From Streptomyces sp. JH14 (GTDB lineage Bacteria > Actinomycetota > Actinomycetes > Streptomycetales > Streptomycetaceae), in assembly GCF_029428675.1 (NCBI RefSeq), contig NZ_JAJNEL010000001.1, positions 310,001 to 374,000 of the forward strand: a DNA stretch of 64,000 bases, in the 5' to 3' direction. The notes under the pieces are model-generated. The model searched no databases. It saw only the letters and a list, made by a program, of their open reading frames with translations, and was not told the DNA's origin. The translations under genes and the position numbers were made by a program. This document shows positions 8,529 through 16,732 of the stretch, piece by piece. The number at the start of each line of letters is the position of its first letter. Position 1 is the stretch's first letter.

Positions 8529-11500
8529 CTACGGCTGCTCGCTGTCGTGGAGTGCGCTCACCTCGTCGGCGGTGAGAGCCCTGTCGAACACGCTCACCTG
8601 GTCGATGGAACCGTTCCAGAAGTCGCCCTTCTCCGCCGCGTACTGGGCACGCCCCACGGAGAGCGGCCCGGTGCTGACGTCTGCGGGCCCGGCCGCGGCG
8701 GTCGAGACGAGCGTCCCGTCGAGGTAGAGCTTCACCTCGTCACCGTCACGCACACCCACAAGGTGGTACCAGGTGCCGAGTGCCGGCTTCATCTCCAGCC
8801 GCGCCCGGTTGCCGCCCGGCGTGCTGAACGCGAAGGCGCCCTGCCCGTACTGGAGGTAGAACGGGTTCTCCGTCCGCCTGCCGTCCTGGCTCACCGCGGT
8901 CGCGTAGTTGCCGGGGAGCGCGTCGAGCGAGACCCAGGCCGAGACCGTGTAGTTCCCGGTCGTGTCGACGGCGGGACCGCTGGTCTGCGCGTACTGCCCC
9001 TGCCCGTTGAACTTCAGCGCGGAGCCGCGCACACCAGGTGTCCAGGAGGTGCCCTCGCTCAGCGTGAGGCTGCTGTGGTTGGGGCCGATGTCGGCAGAAG
9101 TCGTGCCCTCGCCCTCGTCGAGCGGCCAGTTGGCGCCGCCCTTCACCTCGTCGCGGTGACCGGCGGCCGCGCCGGCGGCGATGACCTGCTCGTTGATCTG
9201 CCGCACCTTCTCCGGATCGACCTTGATCTCGCGACGGTCGTAGGTCCAGAGCCCGTTGAGCTCGTTCTCCAGGTCGGTGACCTGGGTGTAGACGGAGCCG
9301 GACAGCTCGGCGCCCGCAGCAGCGAGGTAGTACGTACGGGTGTTGTCGACGTACTTCGCCGTCAGGGCGTTCTTGTCCGCGACACCGCTGTAGATCGCGG
9401 CGGGTGCGCCCGGCCACATGTGCCCGGGGGTGCGCAGCGTGAAGCCGCCGTGCTCGCCGTCCATGGCCGCCCGGTCATCGGGGAAGGGCGCCTCTCGGTT
9501 GAGGTAGTCGTGGTGGTCGATGATGTCGCCCTCACCCGAATCACCCTTCGACGAGCAGCAGTTGACACCACTGTGGGCATTGACGACGCGGGACGGGTCG
9601 GCGGCCTTGACGGACTCGGCGATCTTCCCGGTCTCGGTACGGTCCCACTCGCCCCATCCCTCGTTGAAGACGATCCAGCCGCCGATGGACGGCGAGTTGT
9701 GCAGCTGCTGCATCATCTGCTTGCCCTGCGAGAGGAAGGCTTGCTGCCCCGTCTCGTCGGTGATGTTGCTGGAGACGAAGTCCTGCCAGACCAGGAGGCC
9801 GAGCTTGTCGGCGTGGTAGTACCAGCGGGCCGACTCCACCTTGATGTGCTTGCGTACGGCGTTGAAGCCGAGCTCCTTCTGCGCCTTCAGGTCGAAGGTG
9901 AGGGCGGCGTCGCTGGGCTGGGTGTACAGGCCGTCGGGCCAGAATCCCTGGTCCAGCATGGCGAGGGAGAAGAACGGCTTCCCGTTGAGTACGAGCTTCT
10001 GATAGCCGCCGACCTTCTTGATCCCGATGGACCGCATGCCGAAGTAGCTGTCGACGCTGTCCTTGGACCGGCCGTCCGTCAGGGTCACTTCGAGGTCGTA
10101 AAGGTAGGGGTCGTCCGGGGTCCAGAGGTGCTGCTTCGCAACGGGCAGGCTCAGCGCGCGGTTGGCCGGGCCGGTCACCGTGCCGACGACGTGTCCCTTC
10201 CGGTCGCGGGCAACGGCCGTGATCCGGGCGCCGGCCGAGGCGCCGGCAGAGTTCACGGTCAGAGCGAGGCTGTTGTGGTCGATGTCGGGCGTGGTCGTCA
10301 GCGTGTCGACGGAGGTGATGGCGACGGGCTCCATCCACACGGTCTGCCAGATCCCGGAGGAAGCGGTGTAGACGATGCCGCCGGGGCTGCTCGACTGCTT
10401 GCCCATCGGCTGGTTCGGACCAGTGGTGTCGGTGACGGCGACGACGATCTCCTGCGGGCCCCCGCCCTTGATCGCGTCGGTGATGTCGGCGCTGAAGGAC
10501 GTGTAGCCGCCGCTGTGTTCGACGACCTGCTTGCCGTTGACCCAGACGCGGGCCTGGTAGTCGACGGCACCGAAGTTGAGCTTCAGCCTCCGGCCGTTAC
10601 CGCCCTGGCCACCGATGGACCAGCTGTCCGGCACGGTAATCAACTTGCGGTAGAACATGTGGTCTTCGTGGCGTTCGAGGCCGGAGAGCTGGGATTCCAC
10701 CGGGAACGGGACGGTGATCCTCTCGTCGAGCGGCTTGCCGAAGACAGGCTGCTCACCCGCCGCGGCGCCGGCGAACTCCCACGGCCCGTTGAGGTTCTTC
10801 CACTGGTCGCGCACCTGCTGCGGCCGGGGGTACTCGGGCAGCGGGTGGTTGCGGTCGAGCTTCTCGCCCCACTCGGTGAGCAGCCGGTGCGTGGAGAGGT
10901 TCTTGGCCGTGCGGCTGATCTGCGGGACGGCGGCGCCCCCTGCCGAGAGCCCGCCCTCTCCGTCGTACGCGACCCTGACCTGCTGGTTCTTCTGGATGGG
11001 TGCGGCCAGGGTGACGATCAGGGCCTTGGGGTTGTCGGATGCCTTCGCCACTGACTTCACCGGCATCGGTGAGGTGTCGGCCTCGATCTTGAGATGGTCC
11101 GCGACACTGCCGAGGTCGTCGATGTCGTCCTTGAAGGTCGCCTGGAGCCGCAGCCCGTCGTCGGCGACACTCAGCGCGACGGGGTAGACCTGGAAGTCGG
11201 CAGGTGGCGTGAAGGCCGACTCGGGCACAATCTGCTTCTTGAGCTTCGCGCTCGACCAGCGCAGGAACATGTTGGCGCCGCCGGTGTCCTGGAACATCTC
11301 CAGGCGGAAGTCGTGCGGCTCCCCCGCGGTCAGCGCGACGGGCTTGCTGGTCTGCTCGACGTCCCAGTCGGGCTGCCAGTGGTCGATGACGACAGTGCCG
11401 TCGATGGAGAGCCTGAACCCGTTGTCTCCGATCGCGGCGAACGTGTAGTCGCCGGACTCGGGGGCCTCGATCCGGCCGGTCCAACGGGCCGTCGTGTGCT

Positions 11501-11807
11501 CGGTCCGCCCGGTCGTGGCCTCGAACGTGCCGGTGAGACCGGGGAAGTTGATCTCCGGGTCGAGAGCCACGCCGCCGAGCTCGGCGAAGTCGCGGGCGCC
11601 CGGAGCGGACATGCGGAAGTACTCGCCCTTGAGCCCGTGCACATCGGTCGCCGGGTCGTCGGCCGTGAACGCGGTGGCGGCCGGGGCCTTGGCGGCGGGG
11701 GTCGCGGCCGAGGCCGGGACCAGGGTGGCTCCGAGCGGAATCAGCAGCGCGGCGGCACACGCCAGCGATCTGAACAGGGCGCGGGGGCGGGTCGGTTGTC
11801 GGTTCAA
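8529..11807 (-). CDS. Secreted multidomain GH2 enzyme (PA14 - GH2 - LamG-like), TTG start
   Basis: 1092 aa. The signal peptide is at residues 1-35. A PA14 domain occupies about 53-200 (GLKGEYFRM near its start), the GH2 jelly-roll, Ig and barrel domains about 290-900, and a concanavalin-like LamG domain about 920-1090. Catalytic glutamates are E716 in FNEGWGEW and E785 in DGEHGGF. PA14 and LamG are carbohydrate-binding folds, so this looks like a cell-wall debranching beta-glycosidase. The start is TTG at 11807 with GAGGA spaced 7 nt; upstream in-frame ATG/GTG codons lack a ribosome site and would put residues before the signal peptide. Its operator-like TTTTCAACGATAGA at 11917 matches those of the GH127 locus. 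Confidence 0.88.
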   Translation of the reverse strand: MNRQPTRPRALFRSLACAAALLIPLGATLVPASAATPAAKAPAATAFTADDPATDVHGLKGEYFRMSAPGARDFAELGGVALDPEINFPGLTGTFEATTGRTEHTTARWTGRIEAPESGDYTFAAIGDNGFRLSIDGTVVIDHWQPDWDVEQTSKPVALTAGEPHDFRLEMFQDTGGANMFLRWSSAKLKKQIVPESAFTPPADFQVYPVALSVADDGLRLQATFKDDIDDLGSVADHLKIEADTSPMPVKSVAKASDNPKALIVTLAAPIQKNQQVRVAYDGEGGLSAGGAAVPQISRTAKNLSTHRLLTEWGEKLDRNHPLPEYPRPQQVRDQWKNLNGPWEFAGAAAGEQPVFGKPLDERITVPFPVESQLSGLERHEDHMFYRKLITVPDSWSIGGQGGNGRRLKLNFGAVDYQARVWVNGKQVVEHSGGYTSFSADITDAIKGGGPQEIVVAVTDTTGPNQPMGKQSSSPGGIVYTASSGIWQTVWMEPVAITSVDTLTTTPDIDHNSLALTVNSAGASAGARITAVARDRKGHVVGTVTGPANRALSLPVAKQHLWTPDDPYLYDLEVTLTDGRSKDSVDSYFGMRSIGIKKVGGYQKLVLNGKPFFSLAMLDQGFWPDGLYTQPSDAALTFDLKAQKELGFNAVRKHIKVESARWYYHADKLGLLVWQDFVSSNITDETGQQAFLSQGKQMMQQLHNSPSIGGWIVFNEGWGEWDRTETGKIAESVKAADPSRVVNAHSGVNCCSSKGDSGEGDIIDHHDYLNREAPFPDDRAAMDGEHGGFTLRTPGHMWPGAPAAIYSGVADKNALTAKYVDNTRTYYLAAAGAELSGSVYTQVTDLENELNGLWTYDRREIKVDPEKVRQINEQVIAAGAAAGHRDEVKGGANWPLDEGEGTTSADIGPNHSSLTLSEGTSWTPGVRGSALKFNGQGQYAQTSGPAVDTTGNYTVSAWVSLDALPGNYATAVSQDGRRTENPFYLQYGQGAFAFSTPGGNRARLEMKPALGTWYHLVGVRDGDEVKLYLDGTLVSTAAAGPADVSTGPLSVGRAQYAAEKGDFWNGSIDQVSVFDRALTADEVSALHDSEQP

Positions 11808-12146
11808 GGCGTCGTCCTCGTCGAAGAGCGGGAGTACCCCACGCCTGCGGGGTACGGCACACAATCGAACATTGAGCCACAGACCCAAACGCATCACAAC
11901 GGTCGTGCACGCAGAATTTTCAACGATAGAAATTTGGCCCCCACCCCCGGCCGGCCAGCTGCACGAACTGCCCGCCGGGACCGGTGCCCGACCAGCCGGT
12001 GATGGGCTGGAAGCCCTGAAGGAGCCGTGGACCGGCTGGTGTTGGGCCGTCCAGCCGGCTGGACGGACGGCGAACCGCCTCGGGTGGCCAGAGCCCGGTC
12101 CAGCCACGGGCGGCCACCGCCAACTGACCGTTTCAGAATGAGGCGG
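11808..12146. promoter_or_regulatory. Upstream region of PA14-GH2 gene
   Basis: 339 bp without a gene I can defend. The only AT-rich island is at 11912-11937. The rest (11940-12140) is GC-rich with weak open frames on both strands that resemble no family I recognise. The FGE-like gene to the right is also leftward, so this stretch holds its 3' untranslated end. Confidence 0.5.
11915..11935. promoter_or_regulatory. Putative operator 3: inverted repeat around CAACGAT
   Basis: AATTTTC (11915-11921) and GAAATTT (11929-11935) form an imperfect inverted repeat. The inner TTTTCAACGATAGA (11917-11930) matches TTTACAACGTTATA and TTTCCAACGTTGCA of the divergent promoter at 3.1-3.3 kb. It lies about 110 bp upstream of the TTG start. 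Confidence 0.5.
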
Positions 12147-12806
12147 TCATGGCCGAGGCAGTGGTGTGGAGCGCGCGATGCGGAATCCGACGTCGTCGAT
12201 CCGGAAGGTCGGGTGGCTGCGCCGCCGTACCGACGCCCGGCAGCTCCAGTGCTCGTCGGCCCATCCACCACCACGGAGCACCCGGTAGGTGCCATACACC
12301 TCGGCGTCGTAGACGTCCCAGCACCAGTCCCACACATTGCCCAGCATGTCGTACAGACCCCATGCATTGGGCTGCCTGCCGCCGACAGCATGGATCCGCC
12401 CGTCAGAGTTGCCTTGGTACCAGGCGACCTCGTCGAGCCGGCCGTACCGCGCGCCAGTGGTCCCCGCACGGCAGGCGTGCTCCCATTCGGCCTCGGTCGG
12501 CAGCCGGTACCCGTCTGCGGAGGTGTCCCATTCGGCCGTCTCGTCGTCGACGCAGAGGTCATACGTGGGCGTCAGCCCCTCGCGGCGGGACAAGGCGTTA
12601 CAGAACTGGACCGCGTCCCACCACGAAACACCCTCAACCGGCTGCCGCTCGCCTTGGGTGCTACTCGGCCGTCGGCCGGTGATCAGTGCGTACCAAGACT
12701 GAGTGACCGGGAATGCCGACATCTGAAACGGCGCGACCTCGACCGGCCAATTGCTCTGCGTCCGCCGGTCCGACAGCGTCACCCGTCCCGACGGGACGGC
12801 AACCAT
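12147..12806 (-). CDS. FGE-sulfatase-modifying-factor fold protein without the catalytic cysteine pair
   Basis: 219 aa from the ATG at 12806, chosen because AGGAA lies 5 nt upstream; the frame is open further but that extension is not family-like. It has the formylglycine-generating-enzyme/EgtB/PvdO fold: PVEGVSWWDAVQFCNAL (56-72), GYRLPTEAEWEHACRAG (99-115), LGNVWDWCWDVY (155-166) and LRGGGW (177-182). The SCRAS motif (188-192) matches the conserved C-R-A-A position, but the two redox cysteines of true FGE, expected between GGGW and it, are absent. It is therefore unlikely to make formylglycine. No sulfatase gene is nearby. Stand-alone members of this fold often have unknown roles. Confidence 0.78.
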   Translation of the reverse strand: MVAVPSGRVTLSDRRTQSNWPVEVAPFQMSAFPVTQSWYALITGRRPSSTQGERQPVEGVSWWDAVQFCNALSRREGLTPTYDLCVDDETAEWDTSADGYRLPTEAEWEHACRAGTTGARYGRLDEVAWYQGNSDGRIHAVGGRQPNAWGLYDMLGNVWDWCWDVYDAEVYGTYRVLRGGGWADEHWSCRASVRRRSHPTFRIDDVGFRIARSTPLPRP

Positions 12807-13045
12807 CTCACTTCCTGCCCCCACGTTCACAATGGCCCACCCTACCGGCGCTTCCCACCGCTCTACCGATCTCTCTGAGGGATCTGAGGAGGCAGCGAAG
12901 CCATTGTCGGACCAGCGCCCAGCACCTCCGTCCGCTGGTGGGGCCAGATCAACTTCGTACGCCGTGGAGCCACTTCTCGTCCGTGCCGTGGAGCCCAAAG
13001 AAGCGCTTACAACACGTGTCACCCGTGCGTGTCAACTTCTCCGAG

Positions 13046-13276
13046 TCACTGGCAGATTCTGCGAGTTCGGCCAATATCTCGCGAGGCCATCCGGGATGAA
13101 CGGCCGCCGGAAGGCCAGCGCTCAAGGAGTGCAGCGACATAGGCCGCGATGCCCTCAGCCGGAGGCCGGTCAACCGCCGCATCGATGAGGCGGTCGGAGA
13201 GGTCGTTGAAGACCTGACCGGCGGTTTTGTCGTCCGCTGGTCTCTCGCCCTCCCAGACGGCCAGGTCGTCACTCAT
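13046..13276 (-). pseudogene. Truncated small hypothetical protein (MSDDLAVWEG-type)
   Basis: A 76-codon frame from the ATG at 13276. The first 55 or so residues (start MSDDLAVWEGERPADD, later YVAALLERWP) look like a genuine conserved actinobacterial small protein. The tail becomes Arg/Ser-rich and no longer protein-like, suggesting a frameshift and loss of the C-terminal half. It lies 82 bp from the left end of the IS5-type element, in a region full of debris. I recognise the N-terminal pattern as recurrent in Streptomyces genomes but do not know a function. Confidence 0.4.
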
Positions 13277-13357
13277 GCCCGGGAGGCTCTCACACCACAC
13301 TGGCAACCAGCCAAAAGCAGCTGAAGCCGTCCTCCCGGGCGAACCCGCGTGCATCCC

Positions 13358-14223
13358 TAAAGCGTGTTGCATAAGGCTTTGATTCGGGCATTTCCCTTGC
13401 ATGGGTGCGGTGTTGAGGGTTGAGCCGTTGTGGGTCGAGACGTTCACCGGGCTGCGGATGCGGCAGTTCGACGGGCTGCTGAAAGCTGTCCGGGAACGAG
13501 GTGGTGATGGTCCGCGGATCGGTCGTCCGTGGTGCCTGCCGTTGGCGGAGCGGGTGCTGCTGGTGGCTGTCTACTACCGCACGAACCTCACCATGCGGCA
13601 GCTCGCGCCACTGTTCGGCATCTCGCCGGCGACCGTGTGCCGGGTGATCCAGCAACTCGGTCCTGTGCTGGCCATCGAGCCGGTCCGACGCCCGGCCGAT
13701 GCCACCGACCGGTTGTGGATCGTGGACGGCACACTGATCCCGGTCCGTGACCGGCAAGTCGGTGCCGCCAGCCGCAACCGACGGTTCTCGGCGAATGTGC
13801 AGGTCATCATCAACGCCGCCACGAAACTGGTCATCGCCACTGCTCGGCCCGCGCCCGGCAACCGGGCAGACGCCCGCGTGTGGAGAGAATCCGGCCTGGC
13901 GGAGCACTGCCGGGACGTGACCGTGCTGGGCGACGGCGCCTACATCAACACCGGACTCGTCGTCCCGCACCGCAAACGCCCAGGACGTCCCCTCCTCGCG
14001 GGCGAGGAAGCGGACAACGCCGAGCACCGCAAGGTCCGCGCCCGCGTCGAGCACGCCTTCGCCCGCATGAAGAACTACAAGATCCTCCGCGACTGCCGAC
14101 AGCGCGGCGACCACGCTGTCCAAGCCGTCGCCCGCATGCACAACCTCGCCCTCGAGGCATGACCAGCAAGGCCCCGAACCGCAGCTCAACCTGCCTGCCC
14201 ACACCCTTATGCAACACGCTTTA
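13358..14223 (+). mobile_element. IS5-family (IS427-group-like) insertion sequence with TA duplication
   Basis: Perfect 19-bp terminal inverted repeats TAAAGCGTGTTGCATAAGG lie at 13358-13376 and, in reverse complement, at 14205-14223. The outer TA on each side is probably the target duplication, making the element 13360-14221 (862 bp), the usual size for this group. It carries one intact transposase gene and so may still be active. Its right TA is shared with the target duplication of the adjoining IS701-like element. Confidence 0.88.
13401..14162 (+). CDS. IS5-family transposase
   Basis: 253 aa. It has an N-terminal helix-turn-helix region (TMRQLAPLFGISPATVCRVI) and a DDE_Tnp_4 type RNase-H core: first Asp in LWIVDGTLIPV, second in VLGDGAYIN, and Glu in ARVEHAFARMK. 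It is full length for the group and uninterrupted, with the terminal repeats 25-45 bp from each end. It catalyses cut-and-paste transposition of its own element. Confidence 0.92.
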   Translation: MGAVLRVEPLWVETFTGLRMRQFDGLLKAVRERGGDGPRIGRPWCLPLAERVLLVAVYYRTNLTMRQLAPLFGISPATVCRVIQQLGPVLAIEPVRRPADATDRLWIVDGTLIPVRDRQVGAASRNRRFSANVQVIINAATKLVIATARPAPGNRADARVWRESGLAEHCRDVTVLGDGAYINTGLVVPHRKRPGRPLLAGEEADNAEHRKVRARVEHAFARMKNYKILRDCRQRGDHAVQAVARMHNLALEA

Positions 14224-14224
14224 A

Positions 14225-15641
14225 GCTTGTTCTTTATCTACCAAGGTCTTCCGGGCTTGCCGATGGCCTTGAGTGTCTCGGGGCGTTTGACGGTCTTGCC
14301 GACGTCGTAGCGGGGTGCCCGGTGTTTGTTCTTGGCGCCGGGCGGACGTCCGGGGCCGGTGCCCCGGGGTTTGGGAACACGGGCCGGGCAGGCGAGGTGA
14401 GCGCGGATGTTCCTGAACCCTCGGCGGACCCGGGCCGGGGTGAGCCGGTCGGAGGTGGTCGGCTTCTCCCAGGGCCGGCGGAGGTCGGTGGCGAGGGGCC
14501 TGGCGAGCCGGAGCTGGGTGTGAGCGACGATCAGAATCCAGGTCCAGCGGTCCGCCGCCTCCGGGGTGCGGAGTTTCGGGGTGGTCCATCCGAGGGTCTG
14601 CTTCGCGAAGCGGAAGGTGTGCTCCAGGTCAAAGCGGCGGAGAAATGCCTGCCAGAATCGGTCCACGTCATCGGCAGTGGCACTGGTCTTGGAGGACCAT
14701 AACCACAGCGGCGGAGCATCCCGTTCCTTCGACAGGTGCTCGACTTTCAGCCGCATCAACGTTCCCTCGATGAGGGGCAGTTCACCGTCGTGGTCGAGCC
14801 AGGAGGAGCGGTGGGTGAGTCGGGGGTGGATCCGGTCCCACGCCTGGGTTACGGCCTTGCCGTAGTGGGTGGTGTCGGTGACCGTGGTCATCGCAGGCTC
14901 GGGCCAGGTTTCCGGCTTGGCGAAGCGGAATTCCGGGCCGTGCTTGGGCGGTCGGCCGCTGACACCGTGAGTCCTGGGTGGTTTCGGCAGGCGCATCACG
15001 CGGTCGGAGCGGACGCGGCCGACCAGCTCGACGGGCAGGTCGCGCAGGACCCAGGCCAGGCGGGTGACGTCGTAGCCCGCATCGCTCACGATCACGATGT
15101 CCGGGTCCCCGGCCTGCCACTGGCCGGCGGCGACGAGCCGTTCAACGACTCCCCGGAGCTGGGCGGCGGTGATCGCGGTCGCGTCGTCCGCCGGGCCGAG
15201 CCGGATCGCGTCCAGGATCGCGGTCCAGGACGTGGCGCCCGGCTCCAGCACGGCGACAAAGGAGTATGGCCAGCCAGGGATGAACTGCGAGGCCGTCTTC
15301 GCCCGGCCGTAGACGTGGCAGAACAGGCGCTCCGCCGAGCACGGCGCGTCCGGGGACTTCACCGCACCGTCCGCACACAGCACCGCGTCCACGAGCTCGA
15401 ACAACTCATCGCGCCGGGCGGTCAGACACTTGTAGAACTCGCCCCGGAAGCGTGACGCTTCCGCGAACGCATCCCTCCGGACAGCATCAGGCAGCAGACT
15501 CACCTTCACGGCCTTCGTCGTGGTCACGTGCACCTTGGTCGGAGCACAGGATCAGACGAAGGCCGCCCCCACGTCCGGCGAATCCTCAGGTGAGCAACCC
15601 AGTTCGAGGCATCGTTCGAGGCCAGAAGAAAAAGAACAAGC
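14225..15641 (-). mobile_element. IS701-like insertion sequence inserted at the left border of a MITE
   Basis: Ends begin GCTTGTTCTTT at 14225 and, reverse-complemented, at 15641; the inverted match covers about 11 bp before diverging. TAA at 14222-14224 and TAA at 15642-15644 is the likely 3-bp target duplication. It encodes a 431-aa transposase. The element lies exactly between the IS5-type copy and the MITE, so three mobile elements abut without intervening DNA. Confidence 0.78.
14238..15533 (-). CDS. DDE transposase, IS701/IS4-like family
   Basis: 431 aa, running leftwards. Core motifs: Asp in DIVIVSDAGYD, a conserved basic centre around VRSDRVM, and a glutamate in FDLEHTFRFAKQTLGW, the Y-(2)-R-like E motif of IS4/IS701 relatives. 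The C-terminus is basic (RPPGAKNKHRAPRYDVGK). It starts with ATG at 15533, 108 bp inside the right end. The gene is intact. Family naming is from motif memory and could also be given as a putative-transposase family within the IS4/IS701 clan. Confidence 0.85.
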   Translation of the reverse strand: MHVTTTKAVKVSLLPDAVRRDAFAEASRFRGEFYKCLTARRDELFELVDAVLCADGAVKSPDAPCSAERLFCHVYGRAKTASQFIPGWPYSFVAVLEPGATSWTAILDAIRLGPADDATAITAAQLRGVVERLVAAGQWQAGDPDIVIVSDAGYDVTRLAWVLRDLPVELVGRVRSDRVMRLPKPPRTHGVSGRPPKHGPEFRFAKPETWPEPAMTTVTDTTHYGKAVTQAWDRIHPRLTHRSSWLDHDGELPLIEGTLMRLKVEHLSKERDAPPLWLWSSKTSATADDVDRFWQAFLRRFDLEHTFRFAKQTLGWTTPKLRTPEAADRWTWILIVAHTQLRLARPLATDLRRPWEKPTTSDRLTPARVRRGFRNIRAHLACPARVPKPRGTGPGRPPGAKNKHRAPRYDVGKTVKRPETLKAIGKPGRPW

Positions 15642-15806
15642 TAAGGGCTGTCCCGTAATCCCTGGTGGATCAGCGCGCGGCGTCAGATGCGGTGCATCGC
15701 AAGGCGGAGGAGCGTCCTCATACTGGATGTATTCGGGCGTTCCGACAACCGCAGCGAGGTGCCGCAGCTGTCGTCGTACGCCCGCCAGGGATTACGGGAC
15801 AGCCCT
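15642..15806. mobile_element. MITE copy A: 165-bp hairpin element with ~24-bp terminal inverted repeats
   Basis: Starts TAAGGGCTGTCCCGTAAT and ends with its exact complement, ATTACGGGACAGCCCTTA. The interior halves also match each other in inverse orientation (GCGGCGTCAGATGCGGTGC against GACGACAGCTGCGGCAC), so the whole element folds into one long stem. There is no coding capacity. A second copy lies at 35465-35630. TA flanks both ends, as for IS630/IS5-type MITEs. Confidence 0.85.
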
Positions 15807-15847
15807 TAGAGGGGCGAGTACGCGACAGACGGCGGTTTCCGCGCCGG

Positions 15848-16309
15848 TCAGGGAAGTACGCGATATTCGGTGATGAGGTAGTCGGCCTCGTCATCGATGG
15901 CATCCGCCAGCCAGTCGATGTGAATCTCAGTGGGGTGTCCATCTGCGGCAAATACCACCTCCGCGACTTCAGCATGGCCTGCACGGGCCTTCTGGACATC
16001 AGTGAGCAGACCGCCAAGCGTCGGTACATCCTGCGGATTCCCCTCGACCGTGAGCCTGGCCGGCTCGTCGAGACCGATCGCTTTGACGACCTTCCCGTCT
16101 CCCACGGTGATCCGGTACTCCCCAAGGCCGCTCCGCTCTCCGGACTCGGAGAGAAGCCGGAAAGAATACCGATTCGGTTCGGACCATCGGGCTGCCTTTC
16201 CCTGGTCACCGCCTCCGGCGGTGACCGGTGTGGACCCTGTGCTGCAGCCGACCACGGCGAGGGCGAGCACAACGGATACGGCGAGCAGGCGCATGCCGGA
16301 ATTCGTCAT
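15848..16309 (-). CDS. DUF6174-like lipoprotein
   Basis: 153 aa from the ATG at 16309 (GAAAGG about 7 nt upstream). A signal peptide with lipobox VVGC (Cys22) predicts attachment to the outer face of the membrane. The mature part (YSFRLLSESGERSGLGEYRI, later EIHIDWLADAIDDEADYLI) has the repeated Y-x-[FV] and HPTEIHID pattern I associate with DUF6174 secreted proteins, whose function is unknown. It is a single gene downstream of the mobile-element stack, probably with its own promoter. A longer in-frame extension to 16504 lacks a signal peptide at its start and was not used. Confidence 0.75.
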   Translation of the reverse strand: MTNSGMRLLAVSVVLALAVVGCSTGSTPVTAGGGDQGKAARWSEPNRYSFRLLSESGERSGLGEYRITVGDGKVVKAIGLDEPARLTVEGNPQDVPTLGGLLTDVQKARAGHAEVAEVVFAADGHPTEIHIDWLADAIDDEADYLITEYRVLP

Positions 16310-16732
16310 GGTTAGGCCTTTCAGTAGCTCAATTGGCCCTTCGACGGCATCGCGATTGATTCGGTTCCTGCCATGAAAGCTGTGGCTCCACCCGTCAGTC
16401 GGCAGCCCTGCAGGCAGACTCGCCCCACCGACGCTGGTTATTCCGCGCGAACGTCTCGAACACCTCCGCCACGGACGCCTCCAACTGACCGCGCAACACC
16501 GCAATCTCGTCAGGAGTCACACACGCTCAACGCGGACCGAACCCGACAGGCACGCACCACCACAGCCAACCTGACCAAGCACCACGAGATCCGCAATCTC
16601 GGACCGGCAAGTTCCTCGTCTCACATGGCTGCCCGGGTGATTGATCCGCCGTGCGTTGCCTGGCAGGCCAACTCCCTTAGTTTTTCCTAGAGTCGGCCGT
16701 CGTCCGTCGTCCGGGATGTTCGTCCGGCCGAC
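16310..16732. other. Gene-poor stretch with possible 41-codon fragment
   Basis: Nothing convincing. On the minus strand 16395-16520 a GTG-started 41-codon frame (MTPDEIAVLRGQLEASVAEV at its N-terminus) reads like the beginning of a real helical protein that has been cut short. AT-rich CTTAGTTTTTCCTAG at 16677-16691 precedes the IS630-type remnant and may be its old left end. Confidence 0.35.

Noticed and set aside
13290..14204. A 304-codon minus-strand frame within the IS5-type element
   Set aside because: Antisense to an intact DDE transposase and spans the terminal repeat.
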